Assembly: GCA_910579325.1 (NCBI GenBank)
Contig: CAJTTU010000079.1
Span: 2,239-16,718, forward strand
Direction: 5' to 3'
DNA from: an uncultured Lachnospiraceae bacterium
GTDB taxonomy: Bacteria > Bacillota > Clostridia > Lachnospirales > Lachnospiraceae
DNA length: 14,480 nt
The first letter of the stretch is position 1. Each line of letters begins with the position of its first letter. Positions 1 through 7,022 of the stretch are shown in pieces. Both the position numbers and the translations under genes were made by a program. Under the pieces are notes generated by a model. That model was not told the DNA's origin. It ran no database searches and saw only the letters and a program-made list of their open reading frames with translations.

Positions 1-297
1 GAAAAGAAATACGGAGATTATGAAAATCTGATCGATGATATCTCGAAGATCTGCCAGATTACGGATCAGCCTTCCAAGGACCGCATCGCATGCTGGAAAG
101 CGGCGCGCCGATATCGGATTTCATTGAAATACAGGCGTAAAAAAGAGGCCCTTGGCGCTCTGCGCAGTCTCCACAGATATGGGGGATTCAGCACCGGCGA
201 GGCGCTGAAAGAACTGGTCTGGGCTTATTTTGTCAATGGCTGGGTAGAGGAACATCTGTATCCGATTTACCGGAAAATATTCTGCCGCTCTTCTTAA
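1..297 (+). CDS. C-terminal fragment of an unrecognised protein (cut by window edge)
   Basis: Frame 1 is open from the first base to a TAA at 295-297, giving 98 residues of a protein whose start lies left of the window. I do not recognise a domain. The fragment is basic and rich in aromatic residues (segments such as KAARRYRISLKYRRKKEA and VWAYFVNGWVEEHLYPIYRK), a composition often seen in the membrane-associated C-terminal tails of family 2 glycosyltransferases. The next gene is a GT2 enzyme on the opposite strand whose stop codon is only 19 bp away (tail to tail). A role in surface polysaccharide synthesis is therefore a guess from context only. A weak hairpin, CTCTT/AAGAG, covers the stop codon and is followed by GCTTTT; I do not call it a terminator with confidence. 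Confidence 0.65.
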   Translation, partial: EKKYGDYENLIDDISKICQITDQPSKDRIACWKAARRYRISLKYRRKKEALGALRSLHRYGGFSTGEALKELVWAYFVNGWVEEHLYPIYRKIFCRSS

Positions 298-316
298 AGA
301 GGCTTTTGGCCTATGC

Positions 317-1351
317 TCAGGAGAATCTGTTTCGCCCCAGATACCAGTAGCTGGCTCCGGAGATCAGCTCTGTCATAAGATACCACCGGAGCCGGAAGAA
401 AAGGACCAGGACTTTTCTTGGCAGTATGCCGCTTGTGCGGTTGTATTTCATGGCCTGCCGGTAGATTTTGTTTTTCCGCATCTCGGAGCACCGGCGGCGT
501 TTTTCCTTTCGGGTTTCCGGGTTGAGAGGACTGTATACGTCTCTGATCAGAACATAGGTCAGATTTTCCAGCGCATAAGAATAAAAATCCCGTTTCAGTT
601 CGGAAAAACGATTGCAGCTGACCAGAACCGCTTTGATATTTTTCAGCAGATTTGCATGGTTTGTTAACAGATTCGGACGGAATCGCCGCGACGAGGAGTC
701 CATGTGAAGCTCATAAAAATAAACAGGGCGTTCTATGTATGCGGCGCCGGCCGCATGCAGCTGGTATTCCAGATTGAACAGCAGATCCTCACCGATGAAA
801 AGCTCAGGAGAAAACCGTATGGAATAGCGGTTCAGAACCGATCTTTTATAGGCCCGCGCGCAGGGAGTGCGAAAATCGGTATGTCCCTTTTCGGTCAGAG
901 GCCGGGGAACGAGAATTCTTTCGATCAGCCGCGCCATGGCGTCGCCGGTATAGCGGACTGTTTCGGGCAGAGGACTGTCAGAAATAAGATCTTGTTCGGA
1001 ACGGATAAAATCAAACATCAGAAAATCAAGATTCCGGAAATCTTCCTGTGCAATCAGGCTCAGAAAATCCCGGGAGATCCGGTCGTCGGAGTCGAGAAAA
1101 ATAATCCAGTCTCCTGTGCTGGCTTCGATTCCTCTGTTTCGCGCGGCCGACACGCCCTGGTTTTTCTGGTTAATCAGTCGGATGCGGCTGTCTTTTGCGG
1201 CATATTGTCGGCATATGTCCGGGCTGCGATCAGTGGAACCGTCGTTGATTAACAGGATCTCGAACGCTTCATATGAAGAAACCAGCACGGAGTCGATGCA
1301 GCGATGCAGATATTGTTCCGTATTGTAAACAGGTATGATGACTGAAATCAT
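317..1351 (-). CDS. Family 2 glycosyltransferase (GT-A fold)
   Basis: A 344-residue protein that should transfer a sugar from a nucleotide-sugar donor to a cell-surface glycan acceptor on the cytoplasmic side of the membrane. The N-terminus MISVIIPVYNTEQYL is the classic GT2 opening strand. NDGSTD at residues 36-41 binds the nucleotide, QGVSAARNRGI follows at about 65-75, and DSDD at 87-90 supplies the DxD metal-binding motif. After about residue 240 the sequence is basic and aromatic, ending in an amphipathic stretch (KVLVLFFRLRWYLMTELI) that could attach to the membrane. The start is supported by AGGAG at 1361-1365, 9 nt upstream. It is transcribed divergently from the next GT2 gene and convergently with the fragment at the left edge. 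Donor and acceptor cannot be told from sequence. Confidence 0.93.
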   Translation of the reverse strand: MISVIIPVYNTEQYLHRCIDSVLVSSYEAFEILLINDGSTDRSPDICRQYAAKDSRIRLINQKNQGVSAARNRGIEASTGDWIIFLDSDDRISRDFLSLIAQEDFRNLDFLMFDFIRSEQDLISDSPLPETVRYTGDAMARLIERILVPRPLTEKGHTDFRTPCARAYKRSVLNRYSIRFSPELFIGEDLLFNLEYQLHAAGAAYIERPVYFYELHMDSSSRRFRPNLLTNHANLLKNIKAVLVSCNRFSELKRDFYSYALENLTYVLIRDVYSPLNPETRKEKRRRCSEMRKNKIYRQAMKYNRTSGILPRKVLVLFFRLRWYLMTELISGASYWYLGRNRFS

Positions 1352-1386
1352 AAACGCAGACTCCTTTGATTATGGAATTCATATAC

Positions 1387-1415
1387 AATATAGTATATCC
1401 TCAGAGGAAATGCAA
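1387..1415 (-). promoter_or_regulatory. Candidate sigma-70-type promoter for the minus-strand glycosyltransferase
   Basis: Read on the minus strand, TTGCAT (1410-1415) and TATATT (1387-1392) are separated by exactly 17 bp and lie about 35 bp before the ATG at 1351, with AGGAG in between. The -10 overlaps an AT-rich inverted repeat, ATATAC-6 nt-GTATAT (1381-1398), which could be an operator or simply base composition. No equally good promoter is visible for the divergent + strand gene in the same 150-bp gap. Confidence 0.5.
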
Positions 1416-1504
1416 CTCTTTTCAGAACTGTGCGGCCGGAGGGCTGAGACAGTCCCGGACAGTAATGGAAAGAGTACTGATAAAGTGAGATGGAGGCAGA
1501 GAAG

Positions 1505-2527
1505 ATGTTCACATTTGTGGTGACGTGCTATAATCAGGCGAAGGTAGTTCCTTTTGCTCTGGAAAGCATCAAATATCAGATCAGAAGGTTTGGAAAAGGA
1601 CAGCAGTTTCAGCTGGTTATAACGGACGACGGCTCGGAAGATCACAGCTGTGAAGTCATAGAGGAATGGCTGGAAAAAGCCCGGGGGTTGTTTGTCCGGG
1701 CGGACAGGCTTTTCCGAAAAAAGAATGCGGGCATCTGTCAGAACTACGTGGATGCGCTCAAAACGGTCGAGGGAGACTGTTTTATCGTGCTGAACGGCGA
1801 CGATCTGCTTGCGCCCTATAACCTGTTTGAAATCACGGCAAAACTGGAGGAGTACGATATCATATGTACTGCTTTTCTGAAATTTACCGGCTCCGGAAGG
1901 ATGATCCGGTCCCATCGGACTTATCTGGAAGTAGTGCTGCAGGAATTTATCAGGGGCGGGACGCTGCGCCGTGCGATCAGACTGGGCTGCCCGATTATGG
2001 GGACAGCGGTATACAGGAAGTCTCTGCTGTCCGATGAGGTGTTTGATTTTATCCTGCGTTTCCGGACAGTGAATGACAGAGCCTGCTTTCAGAAAATCCT
2101 GGATCTGAATCCGTCTGTCAGAACCTGTTATGTCAACCGCCCCTTTATCCTGTACCGGATATCGACAGATTCTGTGTCGAATTTCAGCAGTCCGGGAAGA
2201 CGGCTGCACTGCAGGGAGATCGCGCAGTTATGCAGAGCCGAAAGAGAGGCGGAAAAGTCGGCATTTTTTCGGGCTGTCCTGTATCTGCAGGAGCAATCGA
2301 CGAAGGTAAGGGCAAGTTCCAGCTATCTGATTAGGCTTCTGCGGTTCTGTTCTCCTTATTTCGCGATTATGCTCCGGATCTGTATCCTGCATTATGGAAA
2401 GATCAGAAAGATGGAACGGCAGCTGGTGGACCGGCACTGGAAATGCTGTCGGAACCATTACAGGAAAATCATGAAAGTAATTGATTGTGACAGAACGGCG
2501 CATGAAAAAACAGCTGTAAAACTGTAA
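1505..2527 (+). CDS. Family 2 glycosyltransferase
   Basis: A 340-residue GT2-type protein. The start MFTFVVTCYNQ is the first beta strand of the GT-A fold; DDGSED (41-46) and NGDD (97-100) match the nucleotide- and metal-binding motifs, and NAGICQNYVDAL (about 74-85) is the usual helix between them. An in-frame ATG at 1490 would add five residues, but GGAGG at 1492-1496 sits 8 nt before the ATG at 1505, so I use the later start. The last 100 residues are basic and lack a convincing transmembrane helix. Only 20 bp separate it from the lipoprotein gene downstream, so the two are probably co-transcribed. It probably takes part in extracellular or wall polysaccharide assembly; specificity is unknown. 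Confidence 0.92.
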   Translation: MFTFVVTCYNQAKVVPFALESIKYQIRRFGKGQQFQLVITDDGSEDHSCEVIEEWLEKARGLFVRADRLFRKKNAGICQNYVDALKTVEGDCFIVLNGDDLLAPYNLFEITAKLEEYDIICTAFLKFTGSGRMIRSHRTYLEVVLQEFIRGGTLRRAIRLGCPIMGTAVYRKSLLSDEVFDFILRFRTVNDRACFQKILDLNPSVRTCYVNRPFILYRISTDSVSNFSSPGRRLHCREIAQLCRAEREAEKSAFFRAVLYLQEQSTKVRASSSYLIRLLRFCSPYFAIMLRICILHYGKIRKMERQLVDRHWKCCRNHYRKIMKVIDCDRTAHEKTAVKL

Positions 2528-2547
2528 GTCAGGAGAGGACAGTTGCA

Positions 2548-3768
2548 ATGAAGAGATTAATGAAGAAGTATGTGAATTTAAAAATGGCTGCGTCAGTTGG
2601 ATTGCTGGTTTTTTTCCTGTTGCTTTCCGGCTGCGGAAGGAAAGCCATGATGAAAAGAGACGCGGATAAGGAATTGCGGGGCGTCTGGGTGACTACCGCA
2701 TGGGGACTGGATTATCCTGCCAGGCCCTCAGCTTCGGCGGAAGAACTGCGCAGGCAGGCGGATGAAATTCTGGACGGGGCGGATACATATGGTTTTAACG
2801 CCGTTTTTCTGCAGGTGCGTCCATGCGCCGACGCATTTTATAAGTCAGAGATTTATCCCTGGAGTAAGTATCTGACCGGACAGTACGGGCAGGCGCCTGA
2901 TTCTGATTTTGATCCGCTGGATTACTGGGTGACTGAGGCGCATAAGCGGGGTCTGGAGCTTCATGCGTGGATCAATCCCTATCAGGTGACCAGATCGGAA
3001 GGCGAACTGGAAAAACTGGATAAAAGCTCGCCGGCCGTCCTGCATCCGGAATGGCTGATGGAGTACGGCGGCAAATATTATTTTGATCCGGCGCTGCCGG
3101 AGGTGCGTCAGATGGTGATCGACGGCGCGGTAGAACTGGTTGAAAATTATGAGATCGACGGAATTCATATGGACGACTATTTTTATCCGGGCTCTGATGT
3201 AAATGACGTAGCCTCATATGTGGCTTACGGAGCGGATTTTCCGGATATCGGAGACTGGCGCCGCGAGAATACAAACCTGCTGGTGCAGGGAATGGACGAG
3301 GCTGTGCACGAGGCCGATCCGGAGATCGAGTTTGGCATCAGTCCGACGGCGATATGGGCAAATAAGACCATGCATCCGGAGGGGAGTGAAAATACCACGG
3401 GTTTTTCCTCTTATTTCAATATATTCGCGGACAGTAAAAAATGGGTGGAATCGGGATGGGTGGATTATATCGCTCCGCAGCTGTACTTTCCGGCGGGAGA
3501 TGCCGAGCATGATTTTACGAGCCTGCTGTCCTGGTGGTCAGAGCTTGCGGCAGATACGGACGGAGACGTGGAGCTGTATATAGGACTGGCGGACAGCAAA
3601 ACCGCCGATGCGGAAGCAGACAGTCCCTGGTATGAGGGAAAAGAAATCGCTGAACAGATGAAGTCCTGTAAGGAGAACGAATATGTGAAGGGGACGATTC
3701 ATTTTCGATACAGTTTTGTAAGGGATGTTCCGGCTTTGCAGCAGATCCTGCAGGAAGCCTGGCAATGA
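2548..3768 (+). CDS. GHL10/DUF187 (YngK-like) glycoside-hydrolase-like lipoprotein
   Basis: A 406-residue predicted lipoprotein. A basic N-terminus and hydrophobic core (about residues 13-27) lead to the lipobox LSGC with Cys29 as the lipidation site, so the protein should sit on the outer face of the membrane. From about residue 42 it matches the glycosyl-hydrolase-like 10 family (TIM barrel, related to B. subtilis YngK): ELRGVWVTT at the start, GFNAVFLQVRP, ELHAWINPYQV, then GIHMDDYFYP at 205-214 with the paired acidic residues D209/D210 in the likely active site, and EFGISPTAIW, VDYIAPQLYFP near the end. Family members are thought to act on glycans, but substrates are poorly defined. AGGAGAGG at 2531-2538 supports the start. 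Position directly after a GT2 gene suggests a role in trimming or remodelling a surface glycan. Confidence 0.9.
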   Translation: MKRLMKKYVNLKMAASVGLLVFFLLLSGCGRKAMMKRDADKELRGVWVTTAWGLDYPARPSASAEELRRQADEILDGADTYGFNAVFLQVRPCADAFYKSEIYPWSKYLTGQYGQAPDSDFDPLDYWVTEAHKRGLELHAWINPYQVTRSEGELEKLDKSSPAVLHPEWLMEYGGKYYFDPALPEVRQMVIDGAVELVENYEIDGIHMDDYFYPGSDVNDVASYVAYGADFPDIGDWRRENTNLLVQGMDEAVHEADPEIEFGISPTAIWANKTMHPEGSENTTGFSSYFNIFADSKKWVESGWVDYIAPQLYFPAGDAEHDFTSLLSWWSELAADTDGDVELYIGLADSKTADAEADSPWYEGKEIAEQMKSCKENEYVKGTIHFRYSFVRDVPALQQILQEAWQ

Positions 3769-3809
3769 GACCGATGCAGGGCAGTGTTTCGATGATGCCG
3801 GACGGCTTT

Positions 3810-3821
3810 TGACAATTGTCA
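3810..3821. repeat. Perfect 12-bp palindrome TGACAATTGTCA
   Basis: TGACAATTGTCA is its own reverse complement and ends 2 bp before the -35 region of the distal promoter upstream of dgt. A palindrome placed here could be a binding site for a dimeric regulator. I do not recognise the motif and cannot name a protein. Confidence 0.4.
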
Positions 3822-3823
3822 TA

Positions 3824-3852
3824 TTAGTTGGTCGAACCGCATATGATATAAT
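3824..3852 (+). promoter_or_regulatory. Distal promoter upstream of dgt (extended -10)
   Basis: A perfect TATAAT at 3847-3852 carries the extended -10 TG at 3844-3845, giving TGATATAAT. The matching -35, TTAGTT at 3824-3829, is weak but has a 17-bp spacer; an extended -10 can tolerate that. Transcription would begin in the G-run at about 3855-3859, which is also the start of the hairpin described next. Confidence 0.55.
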
Positions 3853-3855
3853 TGG

Positions 3856-3893
3856 GGGCACAGGTTTTGCGGCCAGCCGGCCAGCCTGTGCCC
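3856..3893 (+). other. Strong GC-rich hairpin at the expected 5' end of distal-promoter transcripts
   Basis: GGGCACAGG (3856-3864) and CCTGTGCCC (3885-3893) form a perfect 9-bp stem. Inside, GGCC (3871-3874) and GGCC (3879-3882) can form a second short stem with an AGCC loop. There is no U-run on either side, so it is not a typical intrinsic terminator. Placed at +1 of the distal transcript, it may protect the 5' end or affect elongation. Confidence 0.5.
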
Positions 3894-3942
3894 GAACTGT
3901 AATAAAATAAGTGTGATATTGACATTTTAATAGAAAATTCGT

Positions 3943-3971
3943 TTGTTTTCCCAACAGATGTATAGTATAAT
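3943..3971 (+). promoter_or_regulatory. Proximal promoter for the dgt-dnaG-rpoD operon
   Basis: TTGTTT at 3943-3948, a 17-bp spacer and a perfect TATAAT at 3966-3971 form a good sigma-A-type promoter. Transcription would start near 3978, leaving a leader of about 58 nt before the GTG of dgt. It also argues against starting dgt upstream at 3943, since that codon lies within the promoter. Confidence 0.65.
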
Positions 3972-4035
3972 TGTGACAGGCACAGGACTTTTCAGAGTGC
4001 GGCAAATGATATGCTATACAAAAGGTGGTGAAATC

Positions 4036-5073
4036 GTGGTAATCCGTCAGTTGTTTGAGGAGCAGGAAGAAAAACTCTTAAGTCCTTACGCGTCATTCAG
4101 CAGGAATGCCGTCAGGGACCGGGAGGAGGACAAGTGTGACGTGCGCACCGATTACCAGCGGGACAGGGACAGGATTGTCCACAGCAAGTCCTTTCGCCGT
4201 CTGAAAGATAAAACCCAGGTGTTTCTGGCGGCTGAGGGAGATCATTACAGGAACCGGCTGACCCATACGCTGGAGGTGGCCCAGTTATCCAGGACGATAG
4301 CCAAGGCACTGCGGTTGAATGAGGAGCTGACGGAGGCCATCGGCTACGGTCACGATCTGGGACATACTCCCTTCGGACATTCCGGTGAGGATGCGCTGGA
4401 TAAAGCCTTACAGGAAACCAGCAGCGGCTTACGCTTTTTTCACAATGAACAGAGTTTGAGAGTGGTGGAAAAGCTGGAGAAGGGCGGACAGGGACTGAAT
4501 CTGACCAGAGCGGTGCGGGACGGCATTAAAAATCACGGAACCAGCGGGAATCCTTCCACGCTGGAGGGGAAGATTGTCCGGCTCTGTGACAAGATTGCCT
4601 ATATTAATCATGATATCGACGACGCGATTCGGGCGAAGGTTCTGAAGGAAAAGGACCTGCCTGAAAAATATACGAATCTTTTGGGACATACCGTGCGGGA
4701 ACGGCTGAATTTTCTGATTCACGATATTATTACCCACAGTCAGGGAACCGGGGAGATCCGTCAGTCTCCCGACGTGGGGGCGGCCATGCTGGGATTGCGC
4801 AGCTTTATGTTTGAACAGGTATACAGAAGCGTCTGGGTAAAAGCGGAGGAGACGAAAGCCAAGCAGATGCTGAAAAATCTGTTTTTTTTCTATATGGACA
4901 ACTGGGACCTGCTCCCCGGAGAGTATGCCTGCAAAATCAGCGATCAGACAGAGAAAAAAGAGCTGGTGGTGTGCGATTACATTGCCGGCATGACAGATCA
5001 TTTCGCCATATCTAAATTTGAAGAATTATTTGTTCCCAGAGCATGGACCGTGTATGATTCGCAGGATGCATAA
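4036..5073 (+). CDS. dgt: Deoxyguanosinetriphosphate triphosphohydrolase-like protein (HD domain)
   Basis: A 345-residue HD-superfamily phosphohydrolase that is expected to cleave dNTPs (dGTP in the best-known members) to the deoxynucleoside and triphosphate in the cytosol, limiting dNTP pools. Family marks are RDRDRIVHSKSFRRLKDKTQVF (about 42-63; Arg/His-rich entry motif), H77 in RLTHTLEVAQ, the HD pair H106-D107 in GYGHDLGHTPFGH, and a late acidic ligand in CDKIAYINHDIDDA. The length fits the shorter Gram-positive dGTPase-like group rather than the longer E. coli Dgt. I place the start at GTG 4036 because GGTGG at 4024-4028 lies 7 nt before it; the longer frame runs back into the promoter. 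It heads the dnaG-rpoD operon, as is common in Clostridia. Nucleotide preference is not readable from sequence. Confidence 0.93.
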   Translation: MVIRQLFEEQEEKLLSPYASFSRNAVRDREEDKCDVRTDYQRDRDRIVHSKSFRRLKDKTQVFLAAEGDHYRNRLTHTLEVAQLSRTIAKALRLNEELTEAIGYGHDLGHTPFGHSGEDALDKALQETSSGLRFFHNEQSLRVVEKLEKGGQGLNLTRAVRDGIKNHGTSGNPSTLEGKIVRLCDKIAYINHDIDDAIRAKVLKEKDLPEKYTNLLGHTVRERLNFLIHDIITHSQGTGEIRQSPDVGAAMLGLRSFMFEQVYRSVWVKAEETKAKQMLKNLFFFYMDNWDLLPGEYACKISDQTEKKELVVCDYIAGMTDHFAISKFEELFVPRAWTVYDSQDA

Positions 5074-5079
5074 TTGTTT

Positions 5080-5102
5080 GCAATCTCCGATAGGGGAGTT
5101 GC
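5080..5102 (+). other. Short hairpin between dgt and dnaG
   Basis: GCAA (5080-5083), a bulged T, and CTCC (5085-5088) pair with GGAG (5095-5098) and TTGC (5099-5102) around a 6-nt loop. No U-run follows, so termination is unlikely. It could be a processing or stability element that sets the dgt to dnaG ratio, but a stem this short may also be chance. Confidence 0.3.
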
Positions 5103-5126
5103 GGAACTTGAAATAAAGGGAGAGAA

Positions 5127-6890
5127 ATGTACTATCCTGATGAACTGGTGGAGGAGGTCAGGGCGGCCAATGACATTGTGGACGTGATATCCCAGTATGT
5201 GAAGCTGACCAAAAAGGGAAGCAGCTATTTTGGCCTCTGTCCTTTTCACAGCGAGAAAACGGGGTCTTTTTCCGTATCCCGTGAAAAACAGATGTATTAT
5301 TGCTTCGGCTGCGGCGCCGGGGGAAATGTGATCACGTTTCTGATGGAGTATGAGAACGCTACCTTTCAGGAGGCGTTAAAGACTCTGGCCAACAGGGTGG
5401 GAATCCGTCTGCCGGAGCGGGCGGCCACAAAGGAGGAACGGGAGGCGGCGGATTTGAAGTCCGCCCTTTTGGAGGTCAATAAGGAGGCGGCCCGGTATTT
5501 TTATTATCAGCTAAAAACAAAGCAGGGCGAGCGGGCGCTGGGATATCTGAAAGACCGGCGGCTCAGTGACGAGACAATCACTAGATTCGGCCTGGGGTAT
5601 GCCAATATATACAGCGACGATCTGTACCGGTATCTGAAACAAAAGGGCTATTCCGACAGCCTTTTGTCCCAGTCTGGCCTGGTGCGCATGGATGAGCGGG
5701 GCGGGCATGATAAGTTCTGGAACCGGGTCATGTTTCCGATTATGGACGTGAACAGCCGGGTGATCGGCTTTGGCGGCCGGGTCATGGGAGACGGGACGCC
5801 CAAGTATCTCAATTCGCCAGAGACGAAAATTTTTGATAAAAGCCGGAATCTGTATGGTCTGAACGCAGCCAGAAGCGCAAGAAAGCCCTATCTTCTGATC
5901 TGCGAGGGCTATATGGATGTAATTTCCATGCACCAGGCAGGCTTTACCAATGCCGTTGCTTCTCTGGGTACGGCCTTTACGATTCAGCACGGTATTCTGA
6001 TTAAACGGTATGTGAATCAAGTGATTCTTACCTATGACAGCGACGAGGCAGGCACAAAGGCGGCGCTCAGAGCAATCCCGATTCTGAAAGAGGCGGGGGT
6101 GTCGGTGAAGGTGCTGAATATGAAGCCCTATAAAGATCCGGACGAGTTTATCAAGGCCGAGGGGGCGGAAAGCTTTCAGCGGCGGATCGACGAGGCGGAG
6201 AACAGTTTCCTGTTTGAGATCGGGGTGCTGCGCAGAGGCTATGATTTTAAGGACCCGGAGCAGAAAACGGCGTTTCAGAATGAGGCGGCCCGAAAGCTGC
6301 TGGAATTCCGGGAGGAGATGGAACGGAACAATTATATCGAGGCTGTGGCGGCCCGGTATGGTATGGGTTACGAGCAGCTGAAGAAATTAGTGATTGATCA
6401 GGCAGGGCGCTACCGGCCGCCGGAGCCGAAGCGGCAGGAGGAGCCGGCCGGAGCCGGAAAGTTAAGGGAGAAGGACGACGGCAGCAAGCGGGCGCAGCGG
6501 CTTTTGCTGACCTGGCTGTCTGGGGAGCCGGAATTGTTTCCGAAGATTCACCCATATGTTTCGGAAGAGGATTTTACGGATGCATTGTACCAGGAAGTGG
6601 CGCTGATGGTATTTCAGCAGTTAGAGAAGGGGGAGATCAATCCAGGGGGAATCCTGAACCATTTTATTAATGACGAGGAACAGTATAAGTCAGTTGCGGC
6701 AATTTTTCACACAACTTTGGAAGATGTGTCCACCAGGGAGGAGCGGGAGAAAGCGATCAGCGACATTGTGCGCAGAATAAAAGCCGACAGTCTGGAACGG
6801 GCGGGAAGGAGCATAAACGACCTGAACGCACTCCAACGGCTGTTAAAACAACAGGCGGCCCTTAAAGATCTGCATATTTCTCTGGAATAA
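5127..6890 (+). CDS. dnaG: DNA primase
   Basis: A 587-residue DnaG primase, which makes the RNA primers for lagging-strand synthesis at the replication fork. The N-terminal zinc-ribbon (CHC2) has all four ligands: C38 and H41 in GLCPFHSEKT, C59 and C62 in YYCFGCGAGG. The catalytic core follows, with FGLGYA, NRVMFPI and RVIGFGGR motifs, and then the TOPRIM segment with the metal-binding glutamate in ICEGYMDV and the acidic motif YDSDEAGTKAA. After about residue 425 comes a charged linker and a helical C-terminal region that should bind the replicative helicase DnaB/DnaC. AGGGAG at 5117-5122 supports the ATG. It lies between dgt and rpoD in one orientation, so it is probably co-transcribed with them. 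Length and motifs are complete. Confidence 0.98.
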   Translation: MYYPDELVEEVRAANDIVDVISQYVKLTKKGSSYFGLCPFHSEKTGSFSVSREKQMYYCFGCGAGGNVITFLMEYENATFQEALKTLANRVGIRLPERAATKEEREAADLKSALLEVNKEAARYFYYQLKTKQGERALGYLKDRRLSDETITRFGLGYANIYSDDLYRYLKQKGYSDSLLSQSGLVRMDERGGHDKFWNRVMFPIMDVNSRVIGFGGRVMGDGTPKYLNSPETKIFDKSRNLYGLNAARSARKPYLLICEGYMDVISMHQAGFTNAVASLGTAFTIQHGILIKRYVNQVILTYDSDEAGTKAALRAIPILKEAGVSVKVLNMKPYKDPDEFIKAEGAESFQRRIDEAENSFLFEIGVLRRGYDFKDPEQKTAFQNEAARKLLEFREEMERNNYIEAVAARYGMGYEQLKKLVIDQAGRYRPPEPKRQEEPAGAGKLREKDDGSKRAQRLLLTWLSGEPELFPKIHPYVSEEDFTDALYQEVALMVFQQLEKGEINPGGILNHFINDEEQYKSVAAIFHTTLEDVSTREEREKAISDIVRRIKADSLERAGRSINDLNALQRLLKQQAALKDLHISLE

Positions 6891-7022
6891 GGATAAACTC
6901 AAGTTATAGAGTGAAAATGATGTCATATGGCCACAATTACGGGTAAGGGCCGTATGGTGCTCCTTTTGAAAGGACACATCCGTATAAGCTGGAGGACTTT
7001 GCCCGGAGGAGGTCGGCCATTT

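Noticed and set aside
1379..2209. 276-residue open frame on the minus strand opposite the second glycosyltransferase
   Set aside because: It is the shadow of a gene with clear GT2 motifs; its translation is rich in Arg, His, Gln and Pro without any recognisable domain.
3919..3924. Perfect -35 hexamer TTGACA
   Set aside because: No acceptable -10 lies 16-18 bp downstream (the sequence there is TTTGTT), so I do not call a promoter. The same holds for TTGACA at 3809-3814.
6957..6976. Hairpin in the dnaG-rpoD gap (TCCTT/AAGGA with GTG/CAC)
   Set aside because: Only about 8 bp with a bulge and no U-run; too weak to annotate as a processing site or attenuator.
6927..7022. N-terminal extension of RpoD from an upstream ATG
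   Set aside because: The 32 extra residues do not resemble sigma region 1.1, and a strong GGAGGAGG sits right before the ATG at 7023.
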